Source: JADKIH01 sp031417395
GTDB taxonomy: Bacteria > Bacteroidota > Bacteroidia > AKYH767-A > 2013-40CM-41-45
DNA: 64,000 bases
Direction: 5' to 3'
Assembly: GCA_031417395.1 (NCBI GenBank)
Contig: JANOVM010000004.1
Span: 62,001 to 126,000, forward strand
Shown: one piece after another, positions 37,182 through 43,564 of the stretch
How the letters are laid out: every line of letters begins with the position of its first letter
Numbering within the stretch: the first letter of the stretch is position 1
Notes under the pieces: generated by a model
The model's input: the letters and a program-made list of their open reading frames with translations, nothing else
Databases searched by the model: none
What the model was told of the DNA's origin: nothing
Made by a program: the position numbers and the translations under genes

Positions 37182-37219
37182 ACGGTTCTGATAGAAAAAC
37201 ATAAAGTGGCAAAAATATT

Positions 37220-37294
37220 GGGAGCATAGCTCAGCTGGTTCAGAGCATCTGCCTTACAAGCAGAGGGTCACAGGTTCGAACCCTGTTGTTCCCA
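37220..37294 (+). tRNA. tRNA-Val (anticodon UAC)
   Basis: The 75-nt gene folds as a full cloverleaf: acceptor stem GGGAGCA (37220-37226) with TGTTCCC (37287-37293, one G-U), D-arm with AGCTCAGCTGGTTCAGAGC, anticodon stem TCTGC/GCAGA with loop CTTACAA (anticodon TAC at 37255-37257), T-arm ACAGG-TTCGAAC-CCTGT and discriminator A at 37294. CCA is not encoded. The 3' end of this gene is repeated twice downstream (37627-37647 and 43691-43715), so the present 3' half may have been supplied by an inserted element. Confidence 0.96.
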
Positions 37295-37297
37295 CAT

Positions 37298-37324
37298 AGA
37301 GGTCGTCTTAAAAGGACGGCCTCT
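37298..37324 (+). terminator. Hairpin/terminator directly after tRNA-Val
   Basis: As RNA, AGAGGUCGUCUU (37298-37309) pairs with AGGACGGCCUCU (37313-37324) over 12 bp with G-U pairs around AAA, followed by TTGTCGTTT. It separates the tRNA from the GIY-YIG start codon (37333) by only nine bases. A copy with changes lies at 43718-43745. Confidence 0.75.
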
Positions 37325-37332
37325 TGTCGTTT

Positions 37333-37596
37333 ATGTACACTGTTTATATATTATACAGCATAGCTGCAGATAAATATTATGTTGGCCACACCGGTGAGGA
37401 TATTCAAGAAAGAATCCGGAAACACCTAAGCAACCATAAGGGTTTTACTTCTCTTTTTAAAGATTGGCAATTAATGTATACGGAAACTTTTGAAACAAAA
37501 TCCGAAGCCTATCAAAGGGAACTGGAAATAAAGAGCTGGAAAAGCAAAAAAAGAATTGGGAAATTGATCAGCGCTTCAGAGCATCCCGCGTCATAA
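37333..37596 (+). CDS. Small GIY-YIG nuclease (URI-type), tRNA-linked
   Basis: The protein has 87 residues from the ATG at 37333; the upstream TTG is inside the terminator arm. It is one GIY-YIG domain: YTVYILYS (the GIY strand), YYVGHT (the YIG strand), ERIRKHLSNHKG with the conserved Arg, and ELEIKSWKSKKRI with the metal-binding Glu near residue 67. The family nicks or cuts DNA. The gene begins 38 bp after the tRNA-Val 3' end, and its TAA stop lies in the loop of REP-like hairpin copy 2, which is followed by another copy of the tRNA 3' end. It thus looks like the nuclease of a small insertion cassette aimed at tRNA genes. Confidence 0.88.
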   Translation: MYTVYILYSIAADKYYVGHTGEDIQERIRKHLSNHKGFTSLFKDWQLMYTETFETKSEAYQRELEIKSWKSKKRIGKLISASEHPAS

Positions 37597-37626
37597 GCGC
37601 GGGAGGGTCATCCCGTTTCAGCGGGA
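37585..37626. repeat. REP-like hairpin copy 2 with a second small hairpin
   Basis: CCCGCG (37585-37590) pairs with CGCGGG (37598-37603) around TCATAAG, which contains the GIY-YIG stop codon. The right side continues GAGGGTCA (37603-37610) as in copy 1, then a second hairpin TCCCG-TTTCAG-CGGGA (37611-37626) that joins directly to the tRNA 3'-end copy. The outer left arm is degenerate (GCAT in place of CCCT). Confidence 0.8.
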
Positions 37627-37647
37627 TTCGAACCCTGTTATTCCCAC
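37627..37647 (+). repeat. Second copy of the tRNA-Val 3' end
   Basis: The 21 bases from TTCGAACCC to TTCCCAC match 37275-37295 of tRNA-Val with one difference (A for G). The 5' part of a tRNA is missing, so this is a displaced or duplicated T-loop/acceptor end. It lies 352 bp after the first copy and 10 bp before a strong terminator, which may have been the original tRNA terminator. Confidence 0.9.
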
Positions 37648-37656
37648 TTAATAGTC

Positions 37657-37693
37657 AAAGGGTTACAAAGTTTTAGTTTTGTAACCCTTTTTT
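37657..37693. terminator. Rho-independent terminator
   Basis: AAAGGGTTACAAA (37657-37669) and TTTGTAACCCTTT (37678-37690) pair perfectly over 13 bp, followed by TTT. It ends the GIY-YIG cassette on the plus strand. Confidence 0.88.
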
Positions 37694-37695
37694 CA

Positions 37696-37717
37696 TTTGC
37701 ACAAAATTTGCACAAAA
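37696..37717. repeat. Tandem 11-bp repeat TTTGCACAAAA x2
   Basis: Two exact, adjacent copies (37696-37706 and 37707-37717) directly behind the tRNA-end copy and terminator. Repeats next to a tRNA-end core site can be arm sites for a tyrosine recombinase; no recombinase gene is in the window, so this is a guess. Confidence 0.7.
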
Positions 37718-37748
37718 ACGCGTCTAAAGTAGTTCTTGTTTGATTTGA

Positions 37749-37859
37749 TTATATTGTAATTGATTTGTGCATCATCTTAATTTTATTTAAGTACCAGCCT
37801 TTTAATTCTTCAAAAGTTTTTAATTCTTTGCCATCTCGGAAAAGAAAGTGACTTTTCAT
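37749..37859 (-). CDS. Doubtful 36-residue frame
   Basis: This short minus-strand frame starts MKSHFLFRDGKELKTFEELK and ends with stop at 37749-37751. The RDGKELKTFEELKGWYLNK part looks like a real domain fragment and not random AT-rich DNA, so it may be a gene relic. Apart from it, the region 37718-37995 shows nothing recognisable. Confidence 0.25.
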   Translation of the reverse strand: MKSHFLFRDGKELKTFEELKGWYLNKIKMMHKSITI

Positions 37860-37995
37860 TTTTGTCTTTTATGAAATATTAATTTTTAATCGATGAAACG
37901 CTTTCCAATAATTTTTATTCCAACACTATTATTTTCACATTTCTGCATATTTTGTCTTTCATCACTTGATCATCAGTGGCATTACTTAAGGTATT

Positions 37996-38496
37996 CTACG
38001 GGAAAATACATTTCTTCATTCTTATTGTTCCATCAGATAGATTCGATTGTTCAATAACTATTCCCGAAGGATTAGCAACAGGAACCCCACATATTGAATA
38101 ATACCTTTTGGATATTACTGATTTTTGCATTTGAGTAGAAAGTATATCTAAAGTATTATCAATTTGAACATAAAATGCATCGTATTGAGAACTACTACCA
38201 TCATCCATATTGATATATGCACTTGTAACGGATGGAAGATTCGGAAATATTATATTCCACTGTTGATTACCAATTGGAATATTGATTAAATTTTTAATCA
38301 AGACAACATTTCCAGCAACGTCAACTTCAACAAATCCTGAAGCTGATCCCCAACTATTTCCAAATGTATGTAAAAAAATAGTCAGAGAATCTCCGGCCCA
38401 TGTTGGATTATGATTCACGCTATCGATTATTAAGATACCTTGAGCAAAACACCCATTGCAGACTAATATCGAAAAGAGAACAAGGAATTTTTTCAT
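37996..38496 (-). CDS. Secreted protein, unknown function
   Basis: The protein has 166 residues with a signal peptide ending CFAQG (residues 1-19). The mature part is beta-rich: DSLTIFLHTFGNSWGSASG and GFVEVDVAGNVVLIKNL. The end YYSICGVPVANPSGIVIEQS followed by DGTIRMKKCIF resembles the short C-terminal tail 'YY-x-GV-P-G-IEQ-DGT-KK' seen on some Bacteroidota secreted proteins, which is not the standard type A sorting domain. It is the last gene of the minus-strand cargo block in the tRNA island, 36 bp after the truncated protease. Confidence 0.65.
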   Translation of the reverse strand: MKKFLVLFSILVCNGCFAQGILIIDSVNHNPTWAGDSLTIFLHTFGNSWGSASGFVEVDVAGNVVLIKNLINIPIGNQQWNIIFPNLPSVTSAYINMDDGSSSQYDAFYVQIDNTLDILSTQMQKSVISKRYYSICGVPVANPSGIVIEQSNLSDGTIRMKKCIFP

Positions 38497-38532
38497 TTTA
38501 TCTTTATTTATAATTCAAAGATACTTTTTTTT

Positions 38533-39036
38533 CTAAACAGGTAGTTTTACAGAAGCTCCTGTATGCATTTTATCATCTTCATGTTTAACATTAACCTCTG
38601 GAAATCCAAGTACACAATATTGAGCTGCTGGTATTAGTTTCACATGTTTCCTAAATTTACTAAGAGGTAAAAATTTATAATTATACTTTACAGCTTCAAA
38701 TAATTCATTTTCAATTTTGATATAAGCTAAATCAATGCCGTCACTCATACTTATGACAGTGCCCTTAAAATCACCTTTAATGGCGACATAGCCTCCACCC
38801 TTCCTAATAAACAAATCTTCTGTCGAATTTTCATCCTCCATGAAATAATCAATAACATGAGAAGCAGTCAATATGTAATTAGAATTATTTATAGTAGCTA
38901 ATATTCCAGAACCATACGGTTTCATCATTTTGTTTTCTCGAATGAAAAGCTGACAAGTAAAGTGTAAAATTTCATCTTGAATTAATTGATTTATTTGAGC
39001 AGACAGCTCTCCTGAAATTTCTTCCTTAATAAGCAT
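38533..39036 (-). CDS. Trypsin-like protease homologue lacking its C-terminal part
   Basis: The 167-residue product matches the first half of trypsin-like peptidases: YGSGILATINNSNYILTASH (residues 41-60, catalytic His60) and SDGIDLAYIKIE (Asp102). It stops soon after YCVLGFPEVN, before any GxSG motif, so the nucleophilic Ser is missing. The family normally continues for about 80 more residues, and no continuation in another frame was seen in the 36 bp before the next gene. It is therefore probably inactive as a protease, or a domain that only binds peptides. It begins 5 bp after the PLD-like gene stop. Confidence 0.7.
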   Translation of the reverse strand: MLIKEEISGELSAQINQLIQDEILHFTCQLFIRENKMMKPYGSGILATINNSNYILTASHVIDYFMEDENSTEDLFIRKGGGYVAIKGDFKGTVISMSDGIDLAYIKIENELFEAVKYNYKFLPLSKFRKHVKLIPAAQYCVLGFPEVNVKHEDDKMHTGASVKLPV

Positions 39037-39041
39037 ATTGC

Positions 39042-39782
39042 TTAAAGATTAAAAATTTCCTTTGCCATTTTCCAGTTTTTCTTAAGTATCGGTCTGCTAA
39101 CGCTCGTTTCTCCATTTGAAGATTCACCTGTAAAATGACAAAACTTTTCTGGATATTCAGCATCACTATACTTGCTCCATGATTTAAACGCATCATAACT
39201 CATTGGCCTTTCTACATTGAAAGGAATGGTAACACCTGTTCTAATACAATAGCCCATTGGTCTATCATTGGACTTAATTTTTGCGTTTTCAACTTTAAAA
39301 TTTCTACTTTCTTCCTTTGGTGGAGTGGATGCAGTAACTTTTTTTACACTTACTCTAATTTCTTCACTTATTGTTAATAATCGTTGAACCTCATCTAAGG
39401 TTGAAGTATACAATTCTGAGTCATTAGCTTTTGAAAGATAAATTCCCATTTCATTATTGTTCTGTTGGGAAAACTCATACAAGTTCATTGAAGTAATAAT
39501 TGCCTCATTTTCGTTAATGTAACATTTAGCGTGGAGGTTCTTACAAACGCTTGTCCTTATACCTATTTGACTTTCCAGCCAATTGTTTTCTTCAAGTTGC
39601 AATTTATTTTCACGATAAACTATTCGTATGTCTCGCTTTTGAATGTTTAAATTGCTAAGATGTTCCTTAATTCTATCTGTAAATTGTAAGTAAGGACTAA
39701 TTAATATTAACCTATCCTTAGTACCTTTTATAAGTTCCTCTAAGTGATAAGAAACTCCAGTAGTATTTAAAAATTTTGCCAT
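39042..39782 (-). CDS. Phospholipase D-like domain protein
   Basis: The protein has 246 residues. The N-terminal half is a single HKD-type domain: KDRLILISPYLQF, then NLHAKCYINENEAIITSMNL, where His84 and Lys86 are kept, Glu91 stands in the place of the usual Asp and Asn100 closes the motif. The second half has two Cys-based clusters (GYCIRTG and FCHFTGESSNG), perhaps a zinc-binding end. One HKD per chain implies a dimer. Such proteins are nucleases or lipases; with a protease partner five bases downstream, a defence or toxin role is possible but unproved. Confidence 0.75.
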   Translation of the reverse strand: MAKFLNTTGVSYHLEELIKGTKDRLILISPYLQFTDRIKEHLSNLNIQKRDIRIVYRENKLQLEENNWLESQIGIRTSVCKNLHAKCYINENEAIITSMNLYEFSQQNNNEMGIYLSKANDSELYTSTLDEVQRLLTISEEIRVSVKKVTASTPPKEESRNFKVENAKIKSNDRPMGYCIRTGVTIPFNVERPMSYDAFKSWSKYSDAEYPEKFCHFTGESSNGETSVSRPILKKNWKMAKEIFNL

Positions 39783-39830
39783 ATTAATTTTTGTTTAATT
39801 TATTTTTGTTATTTCTTTGATTTAGACCCC

Positions 39831-40517
39831 TTAATTACAACTCTCCCTAATTTTTCTATATGCCGCTTTGCTTCCAAGCTCCCCGGCTTTACTTAAGTCT
39901 AAACAACCTTGCTCTTTTTGCCCCATGCTTATCCTTAGGGATCCTCTCCATAAATATCCTAAATCAAAATTAGGAGCAAATTCAATTAACTTATCAAAAT
40001 CCAAAAGAGCGCCTATTTTGTCCCCTAATTCCATTTTTATTCTCCCTCTTCCGAAATAAGCATTCCCTGGTTGAGTGTTATATTTTAATGCAGTATTGTA
40101 ATCTAATATCAACTCCCGGTAGTAGTTTTGCCACTCCTCATTAGGGTAATTTTCTAAATAGTTATACTTTTTTGGAGTTTCCTTTTCAAACTTTCTTTCT
40201 TTTAATGATATTATGCTATATATCAGAAAGGCATATTTTGCAGAGTCAAGCTCCATTGCTTTTAAGTAGTAAGTTATTCCACCATCATAGTCATTTAATT
40301 TCTCATAAGAATACCCTATTTCATAGTATGCGTTAGCATTATTAGGATTAATCTCTATTATTTTATTATAATCATCTATTGCACCTTGTCTGTCCCCTTT
40401 CCTAATCTTCTCCGTGGCCGTATTAAAATATTTATTTTCCTCCTTTTTTTTAGCAGAATTGTTGCAAGATGCACTTCCTAAAATAAAAAGAATAAAAATT
40501 ATTTTTTTTAACAACAT
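39831..40517 (-). CDS. TPR-repeat lipoprotein
   Basis: The protein has 228 residues: a lipoprotein signal (lipobox GSASC, Cys18), then TPR repeats, with GDRQGAIDDYNKIIEINPNNA and NAYYEIGYSYEKLNDYDGGI clear, and two more near the end (GKIGALLDFDKLIEFAP-type and SKAGELG). It probably sits in the periplasm or on the outer membrane and binds other proteins. An HTH-type remnant ends one base upstream. No enzyme domain. Confidence 0.8.
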   Translation of the reverse strand: MLLKKIIFILFILGSASCNNSAKKKEENKYFNTATEKIRKGDRQGAIDDYNKIIEINPNNANAYYEIGYSYEKLNDYDGGITYYLKAMELDSAKYAFLIYSIISLKERKFEKETPKKYNYLENYPNEEWQNYYRELILDYNTALKYNTQPGNAYFGRGRIKMELGDKIGALLDFDKLIEFAPNFDLGYLWRGSLRISMGQKEQGCLDLSKAGELGSKAAYRKIRESCN

Positions 40518-40518
40518 A

Positions 40519-40626
40519 TTATTTAGTATTTAAAAACTCCTTTAGGATTCTCTCTGTAATCAGTATGGGCCTCCCTATCCTTTTTTTTATTTCCCCATGC
40601 TTTATGTAGGTCCTAACTGTTTGCAT
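40519..40626 (-). pseudogene. Excisionase-like HTH fragment
   Basis: The frame from the ATG at 40624-40626 encodes 35 residues (MQTVRTYIKHGEIKKR, then a GRPILITERILKEFL end). Reading upstream in the same frame gives TTKEE, a TAA stop, then VAKALQVT, so the full sense would be a MerR/excisionase-like 'TKEEVAKALQVTxQTVRTYIKHGEI' DNA-binding protein broken by one stop. It is probably a decayed mobile-element gene; the start of the neighbouring MORN lipoprotein gene's stop region borders it. Confidence 0.5.
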
Positions 40627-40676
40627 TGTTACTTGGAGAGCCTTAGCAACTTACTCCTCCTTTGTGGTTACTTATA

Positions 40677-41312
40677 CTAATTACTTTGCTCATTAGTATT
40701 TTCTGATTTGGTTATCTGTCCGTTTTCGTCGTATTCGGTAAATGATATAATGGTTCCCCCAAAACTTGTGTAGTTGTATTCTGCTTTTAGCTGTCCGTTT
40801 TCGTAAAAATATTTCCAGTAACCAACCTTTTTATCATCTATTAATCCCCCTTCTGTAGATAGTTGTCCGTTTTCATAATAGATTTTCGTTAATCCAGTAT
40901 TTTTACCTTCCTTGTAGGTTGCCTCGTATTGTATATTCCCGTTTTCAAAATACATTTTCACTAACCCCTCCTCTTTATCGTCCTTATAGGTTTGCTCCAA
41001 TTGTATTTTTCCGTTTTCATAATACGTTTTCGATAGTCCTTCCCTTTTACCGTCCCTATAAGGTTCTTCAATTTCCGTTTTTCCGTTTTCAAAATACATT
41101 TTCCATAGCCCCTCCTTTTTACCGTCTTTATACTCTGCCTCTTCTTTTTTCTTGTTTACATCGTACATCCGAAAAGAAACACCAGTAAACAGCTCTTCCT
41201 TATAATAACAGAAACTTTCCTTCATAATTAAGTCTCCTGCCGGTACTCGCTTCTCTTTTGAACAGCTTGTTAGTACAAGAATAGATAGAAGTAAAATAAA
41301 TAGTTTTTTCAT
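40677..41312 (-). CDS. MORN-type repeat lipoprotein
   Basis: The protein has 211 residues from the ATG at 41310-41312; 19 more upstream codons are open but unlike a signal. It starts MKKLFILLLSILVLTSCSKE (lipobox LTSC). Residues about 50-200 carry six repeats of the type 'GLxKxYYENGxxxxExxYKDGKxEG', the toxin-antitoxin YwqK-like/MORN variant. At DNA level these are imperfect 69-bp tandem repeats. Such proteins are linked to effector or immunity functions in other bacteria, but no effector gene is next to it here. Confidence 0.8.
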   Translation of the reverse strand: MKKLFILLLSILVLTSCSKEKRVPAGDLIMKESFCYYKEELFTGVSFRMYDVNKKKEEAEYKDGKKEGLWKMYFENGKTEIEEPYRDGKREGLSKTYYENGKIQLEQTYKDDKEEGLVKMYFENGNIQYEATYKEGKNTGLTKIYYENGQLSTEGGLIDDKKVGYWKYFYENGQLKAEYNYTSFGGTIISFTEYDENGQITKSENTNEQSN

Positions 41313-41482
41313 ATTATTGAGTTTACTTAGATTACTGCGTTTAGAATTTATCAAAAACCTGAGAGCCATTGTCTCCCTGGTTCTTTATTACTCCTCGCTT
41401 TCTGTTGTAATCTAAGGGTTAAAAATTGAAACAAGATAATAATTAATTCAAGTTAGTAAACAGTAAATTAGTTATTAACCGC

Positions 41483-41513
41483 TTGGTTTATATTTGGAAT
41501 TTAATTATATTTG
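41483..41513 (+). promoter_or_regulatory. Promoter, Bacteroidota type
   Basis: TTG at 41483-41485 and TATATTTG at 41506-41513 are 20 bp apart. The transcript would start near 41520, which rules out the TTG start at 41494 and favours the ATG at 41533 of the small membrane protein. Confidence 0.6.
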
Positions 41514-41532
41514 GGATATAAAAAACGTTTCT

Positions 41533-41778
41533 ATGGTGTTATTAAGTTTCTTAAGCAGTATGCCAAAGGAGAATTTAAATATCGTTTTTTTTGTTCTGAT
41601 ATTTTTATTTTCTCTTTTTATCCCGGCCACCTTGTTTTTTTATTCAAAACATAAAAAGAAAATAAATGAAAAAGACTCTTTGCGGTTTTTTGTTTTTCTA
41701 TCCTTATCTTTAATTACATTATTTTTTATAATCTATTTTAAGTTTTTATTTAATAACGAAAACCCCGGCTGGATGTAG
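41533..41778 (+). CDS. Small two-span membrane protein
   Basis: The protein has 81 residues from the ATG at 41533 (choice based on the promoter at 41483-41513). Two hydrophobic segments (about residues 15-35 and 50-73) flank a basic loop, YSKHKKKINEKDS. It is the only plus-strand gene in the cargo part of the tRNA island. No family recognised. Confidence 0.55.
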   Translation: MVLLSFLSSMPKENLNIVFFVLIFLFSLFIPATLFFYSKHKKKINEKDSLRFFVFLSLSLITLFFIIYFKFLFNNENPGWM

Positions 41779-41779
41779 G

Positions 41780-41920
41780 CTAATTTATCCCCCGATAATA
41801 CTCTCTTCGGAGTCTCTCTATTTGCTTAGGTCCGTAAATTGTGAGGAGGTAGTGGAGAAGTGCCTTTGCCCTCTGTTCCTTTGGAGTCTTTATAGCCTGG
41901 GCTGGTTTCTGCTTATTCAT
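41780..41920 (-). CDS. Possible 46-residue basic protein
   Basis: A short frame (ATG at 41918-41920) reads MNKQKPAQAIKTPKEQRAKA followed by LLHYLLTIYGPKQIERLRREYYRG. It is strongly basic and helical, starts 9 bp after the upstream lipoprotein gene on the same strand, and uses codons like its neighbours (ATA, AGG, CTC). It could be a small DNA-binding or structural protein. No family recognised. Confidence 0.4.
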   Translation of the reverse strand: MNKQKPAQAIKTPKEQRAKALLHYLLTIYGPKQIERLRREYYRGIN

Positions 41921-41929
41921 ACTGACTGG

Positions 41930-42484
41930 TCATTTTTTATTCAGGTTCCACATGGCGGTGGGGCTATACGGTGCGGTTGCGCTGGAAATTGTATAAGAAA
42001 CATATCTCAGACCGTTTTCTGTTTGTTCAAACTTGATTTGGCCTTTAACCTTTAATTCATTTTTTTGGTGTTCGTCTATGTTCCCCACTTCATATATGGC
42101 TCCTACGAATTGCATTGGGTATTCAGTATACCATGTCCAGGCATGGATTTCATAAAAATAATTAAACAGACTCTTGAAATAATCGCTGCCGACACCTTGG
42201 TGAAAAATTGTTACGGTTTCCATAACATCTATATCGGCATCAAAATCCATTATGTATTCATTGTTTTGGTTCATCCCGTTGGTTTTTGTGAATTTATCTA
42301 ACCTAATCAACCTTGGGGCTTCTTTATTTATAATTCTTTCTAAAGCCGCTCTGCCTTCATTTTCATTTGAGGCTGGTTGGGCAGATTGTTCGTTGGTGTT
42401 TTGTATTATTGCTTTTGAATTACCTGAATCGCATGAGACCAACGAAAATACGAACACAAAGAAAAATAATTCTATTTTTTTCAT
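41930..42484 (-). CDS. Predicted lipoprotein, unknown function
   Basis: The protein has 184 residues with a lipoprotein signal (lipobox LVSC, Cys18) and a polar linker rich in Asn, Gln and Ser. The body (YIMDFDADIDVMETVTIFHQG, broken here as YIMDFDADIDVMETVTI, and GQIKFEQTENGLRYVSYTIS) looks like a small alpha-beta domain. It is part of the tRNA island cargo. No family recognised. Confidence 0.65.
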   Translation of the reverse strand: MKKIELFFFVFVFSLVSCDSGNSKAIIQNTNEQSAQPASNENEGRAALERIINKEAPRLIRLDKFTKTNGMNQNNEYIMDFDADIDVMETVTIFHQGVGSDYFKSLFNYFYEIHAWTWYTEYPMQFVGAIYEVGNIDEHQKNELKVKGQIKFEQTENGLRYVSYTISSATAPYSPTAMWNLNKK

Positions 42485-42608
42485 AAGAGTTAGTTTTTAA
42501 AATACGTTATAAACAGTGGATCAATATTAAGTAAAAAATATAAGAAACCGAGGGGGTGCTATTTGCTGGTTACAAAAACCATTCGCCAAAAAAAATAAAC
42601 CTCTTTTA

Positions 42609-43004
42609 TTAGAGAAACAGAGCCGGGGCTGGTAAGGCAGTCTTTAAAACCTCCTCTATTATATTTAACTGCTCTGGGGTTAGGCTCCTAATATTCTCCT
42701 GGCTTAATACAGTATTGTTTATCTGTATGTAATTATTTTGGTTTTTTATGAGTGTATAGTTAGCTGTTAAGCCGTTTGCTCCCAGTATATCAAAATAAAG
42801 TCTACAGGCTCTTATGTCTCCGTTTATTGCAAACTTATAAACCTTAGCTAATACTTTTGGGGCCATAAATTTAAACTGCTCTATGTACCCTTCATAGAGA
42901 GGGTGTGTAGCATATTCTTTTAAGTGCTTATGAATGGTTTGCCTACTTAACCCGGTGCTCTCCGCCAATTCGTTCTTAGTAGGCATTCTATTATACTCCT
43001 GCAT
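42609..43004 (-). CDS. HTH protein of a mobile element
   Basis: The 131-residue product starts MQEYNRMPTKNELAESTGLS and continues RQTIHKHLKEY, a clear helix-turn-helix. The frame stays open for 24 codons upstream (sense LNEETKNQAWEYNHNNINQA), with family-like sequence but no ATG, so the true N-terminus is probably longer or lost at the IS21 relic that borders it at 43081. The C-terminal half (MAPKVLAKVYKFAINGDIRACRLYF) resembles phage small-terminase-type or replication-linked HTH proteins. The role is uncertain. Confidence 0.55.
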   Translation of the reverse strand: MQEYNRMPTKNELAESTGLSRQTIHKHLKEYATHPLYEGYIEQFKFMAPKVLAKVYKFAINGDIRACRLYFDILGANGLTANYTLIKNQNNYIQINNTVLSQENIRSLTPEQLNIIEEVLKTALPAPALFL

Positions 43005-43087
43005 TAGGTTTGAAATAGCTTGGTTTATATTGTTGTGATTGTACTCCCAAGCTTGGTTTTTGGTCTCTTCATTTAGTATGGGTGACT

Positions 43088-43230
43088 ATTCCGGTCATAC
43101 TATACCACCAATTCAGGAGCATACTATACCACTGATTCCGGTCATACTATACCATCCTTTTTTAAAAAGTTGATGTCATTCCGGCAATAGTATACCACTT
43201 GTTTGGTGTCATTTCGTCATATTGGACCAC
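43088..43230 (+). mobile_element. IS21-family terminal repeat block (relic)
   Basis: Five related units follow one another: 43088-43109, 43111-43132, 43135-43155, 43178-43198 and 43211-43230, with the core ATTCCGGTCATACTATACCAC and more diverged members (the last reads ATTTCGTCATATTGGACCAC). Multiple short repeats at the element end, before the istA gene, are a mark of the IS21 family. The istA start lies 65 bp behind. Confidence 0.75.
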
Positions 43231-43269
43231 TTTTAGTGTATTGGATTTGATGTAAAAAGCCTTCGCTTT

Positions 43270-43286
43270 GATGTTTAATAAACATC
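43270..43286. promoter_or_regulatory. Palindrome upstream of istA relic
   Basis: GATGTTTA-A-TAAACATC is a perfect inverted repeat 8 bp before the istA start; a likely operator of the former IS. Confidence 0.5.
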
Positions 43287-43294
43287 GAAAGTAT

Positions 43295-43375
43295 ATGGCA
43301 GGAAAACCGATTACCATGCATCAATTAAAACAGATTCTCGAACTTCTTACTAAGAATAATAGCGTTCCCCGCTAG
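43295..43375 (+). pseudogene. istA 5' fragment (IS21 family transposase)
   Basis: Twenty-six codons starting MAGKPITMHQLKQILELL match the conserved N-terminus of Bacteroidota IstA proteins, which normally continue for about 500 residues with an HTH and a DDE domain. Here the frame ends in SVPR and TAG and nothing further follows. The istB gene is absent too. A REP-type inverted repeat begins three bases behind the stop, which suggests that a later insertion cut it. Confidence 0.75.
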
Positions 43376-43377
43376 GA

Positions 43378-43438
43378 GTAGTCTAAGCGCGAGCACCAAC
43401 TTTGATTAAATGAACAGACATCTATTCGCGCGGACTAC
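43378..43438. repeat. Imperfect inverted repeat upstream of RAYT relic
   Basis: GTAGTCTAAGCGCGA (43378-43392) and TCGCGCGGACTAC (43426-43438) can pair with a two-base bulge. Such REP-type pairs often lie next to REP-associated tyrosine transposase genes. The 126 bp from 43439 to 43564 show nothing else. Confidence 0.6.
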
Positions 43439-43564
43439 GACTTTTTTAGTTACCCCTGTCTTCATTGTGAAAAAGTAAGTACAGTAAGCTATTTTATGTA
43501 AGTTAATAAAATAACCTCTTTTTAATGTGTTGACTCCACATATATTCTGAATTAGTTTCGTTGT

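Noticed and set aside
37627..37647. Second tRNA-like sequence considered as a tRNA gene
   Set aside because: Only the T-loop and acceptor 3' strand exist; there is no D-arm or anticodon arm upstream, where the REP hairpin lies.
41822..42055. Plus-strand frame of 77 codons
   Set aside because: Overlaps the minus-strand lipoprotein and the small basic frame; Trp/Cys-rich composition is typical of an antisense shadow.
43088..43230. Spaced repeats considered as a CRISPR array
   Set aside because: Units are uneven, spacers are from 1 to 22 bases and the istA start follows; this is an IS21 end. No cas gene is present in the window.
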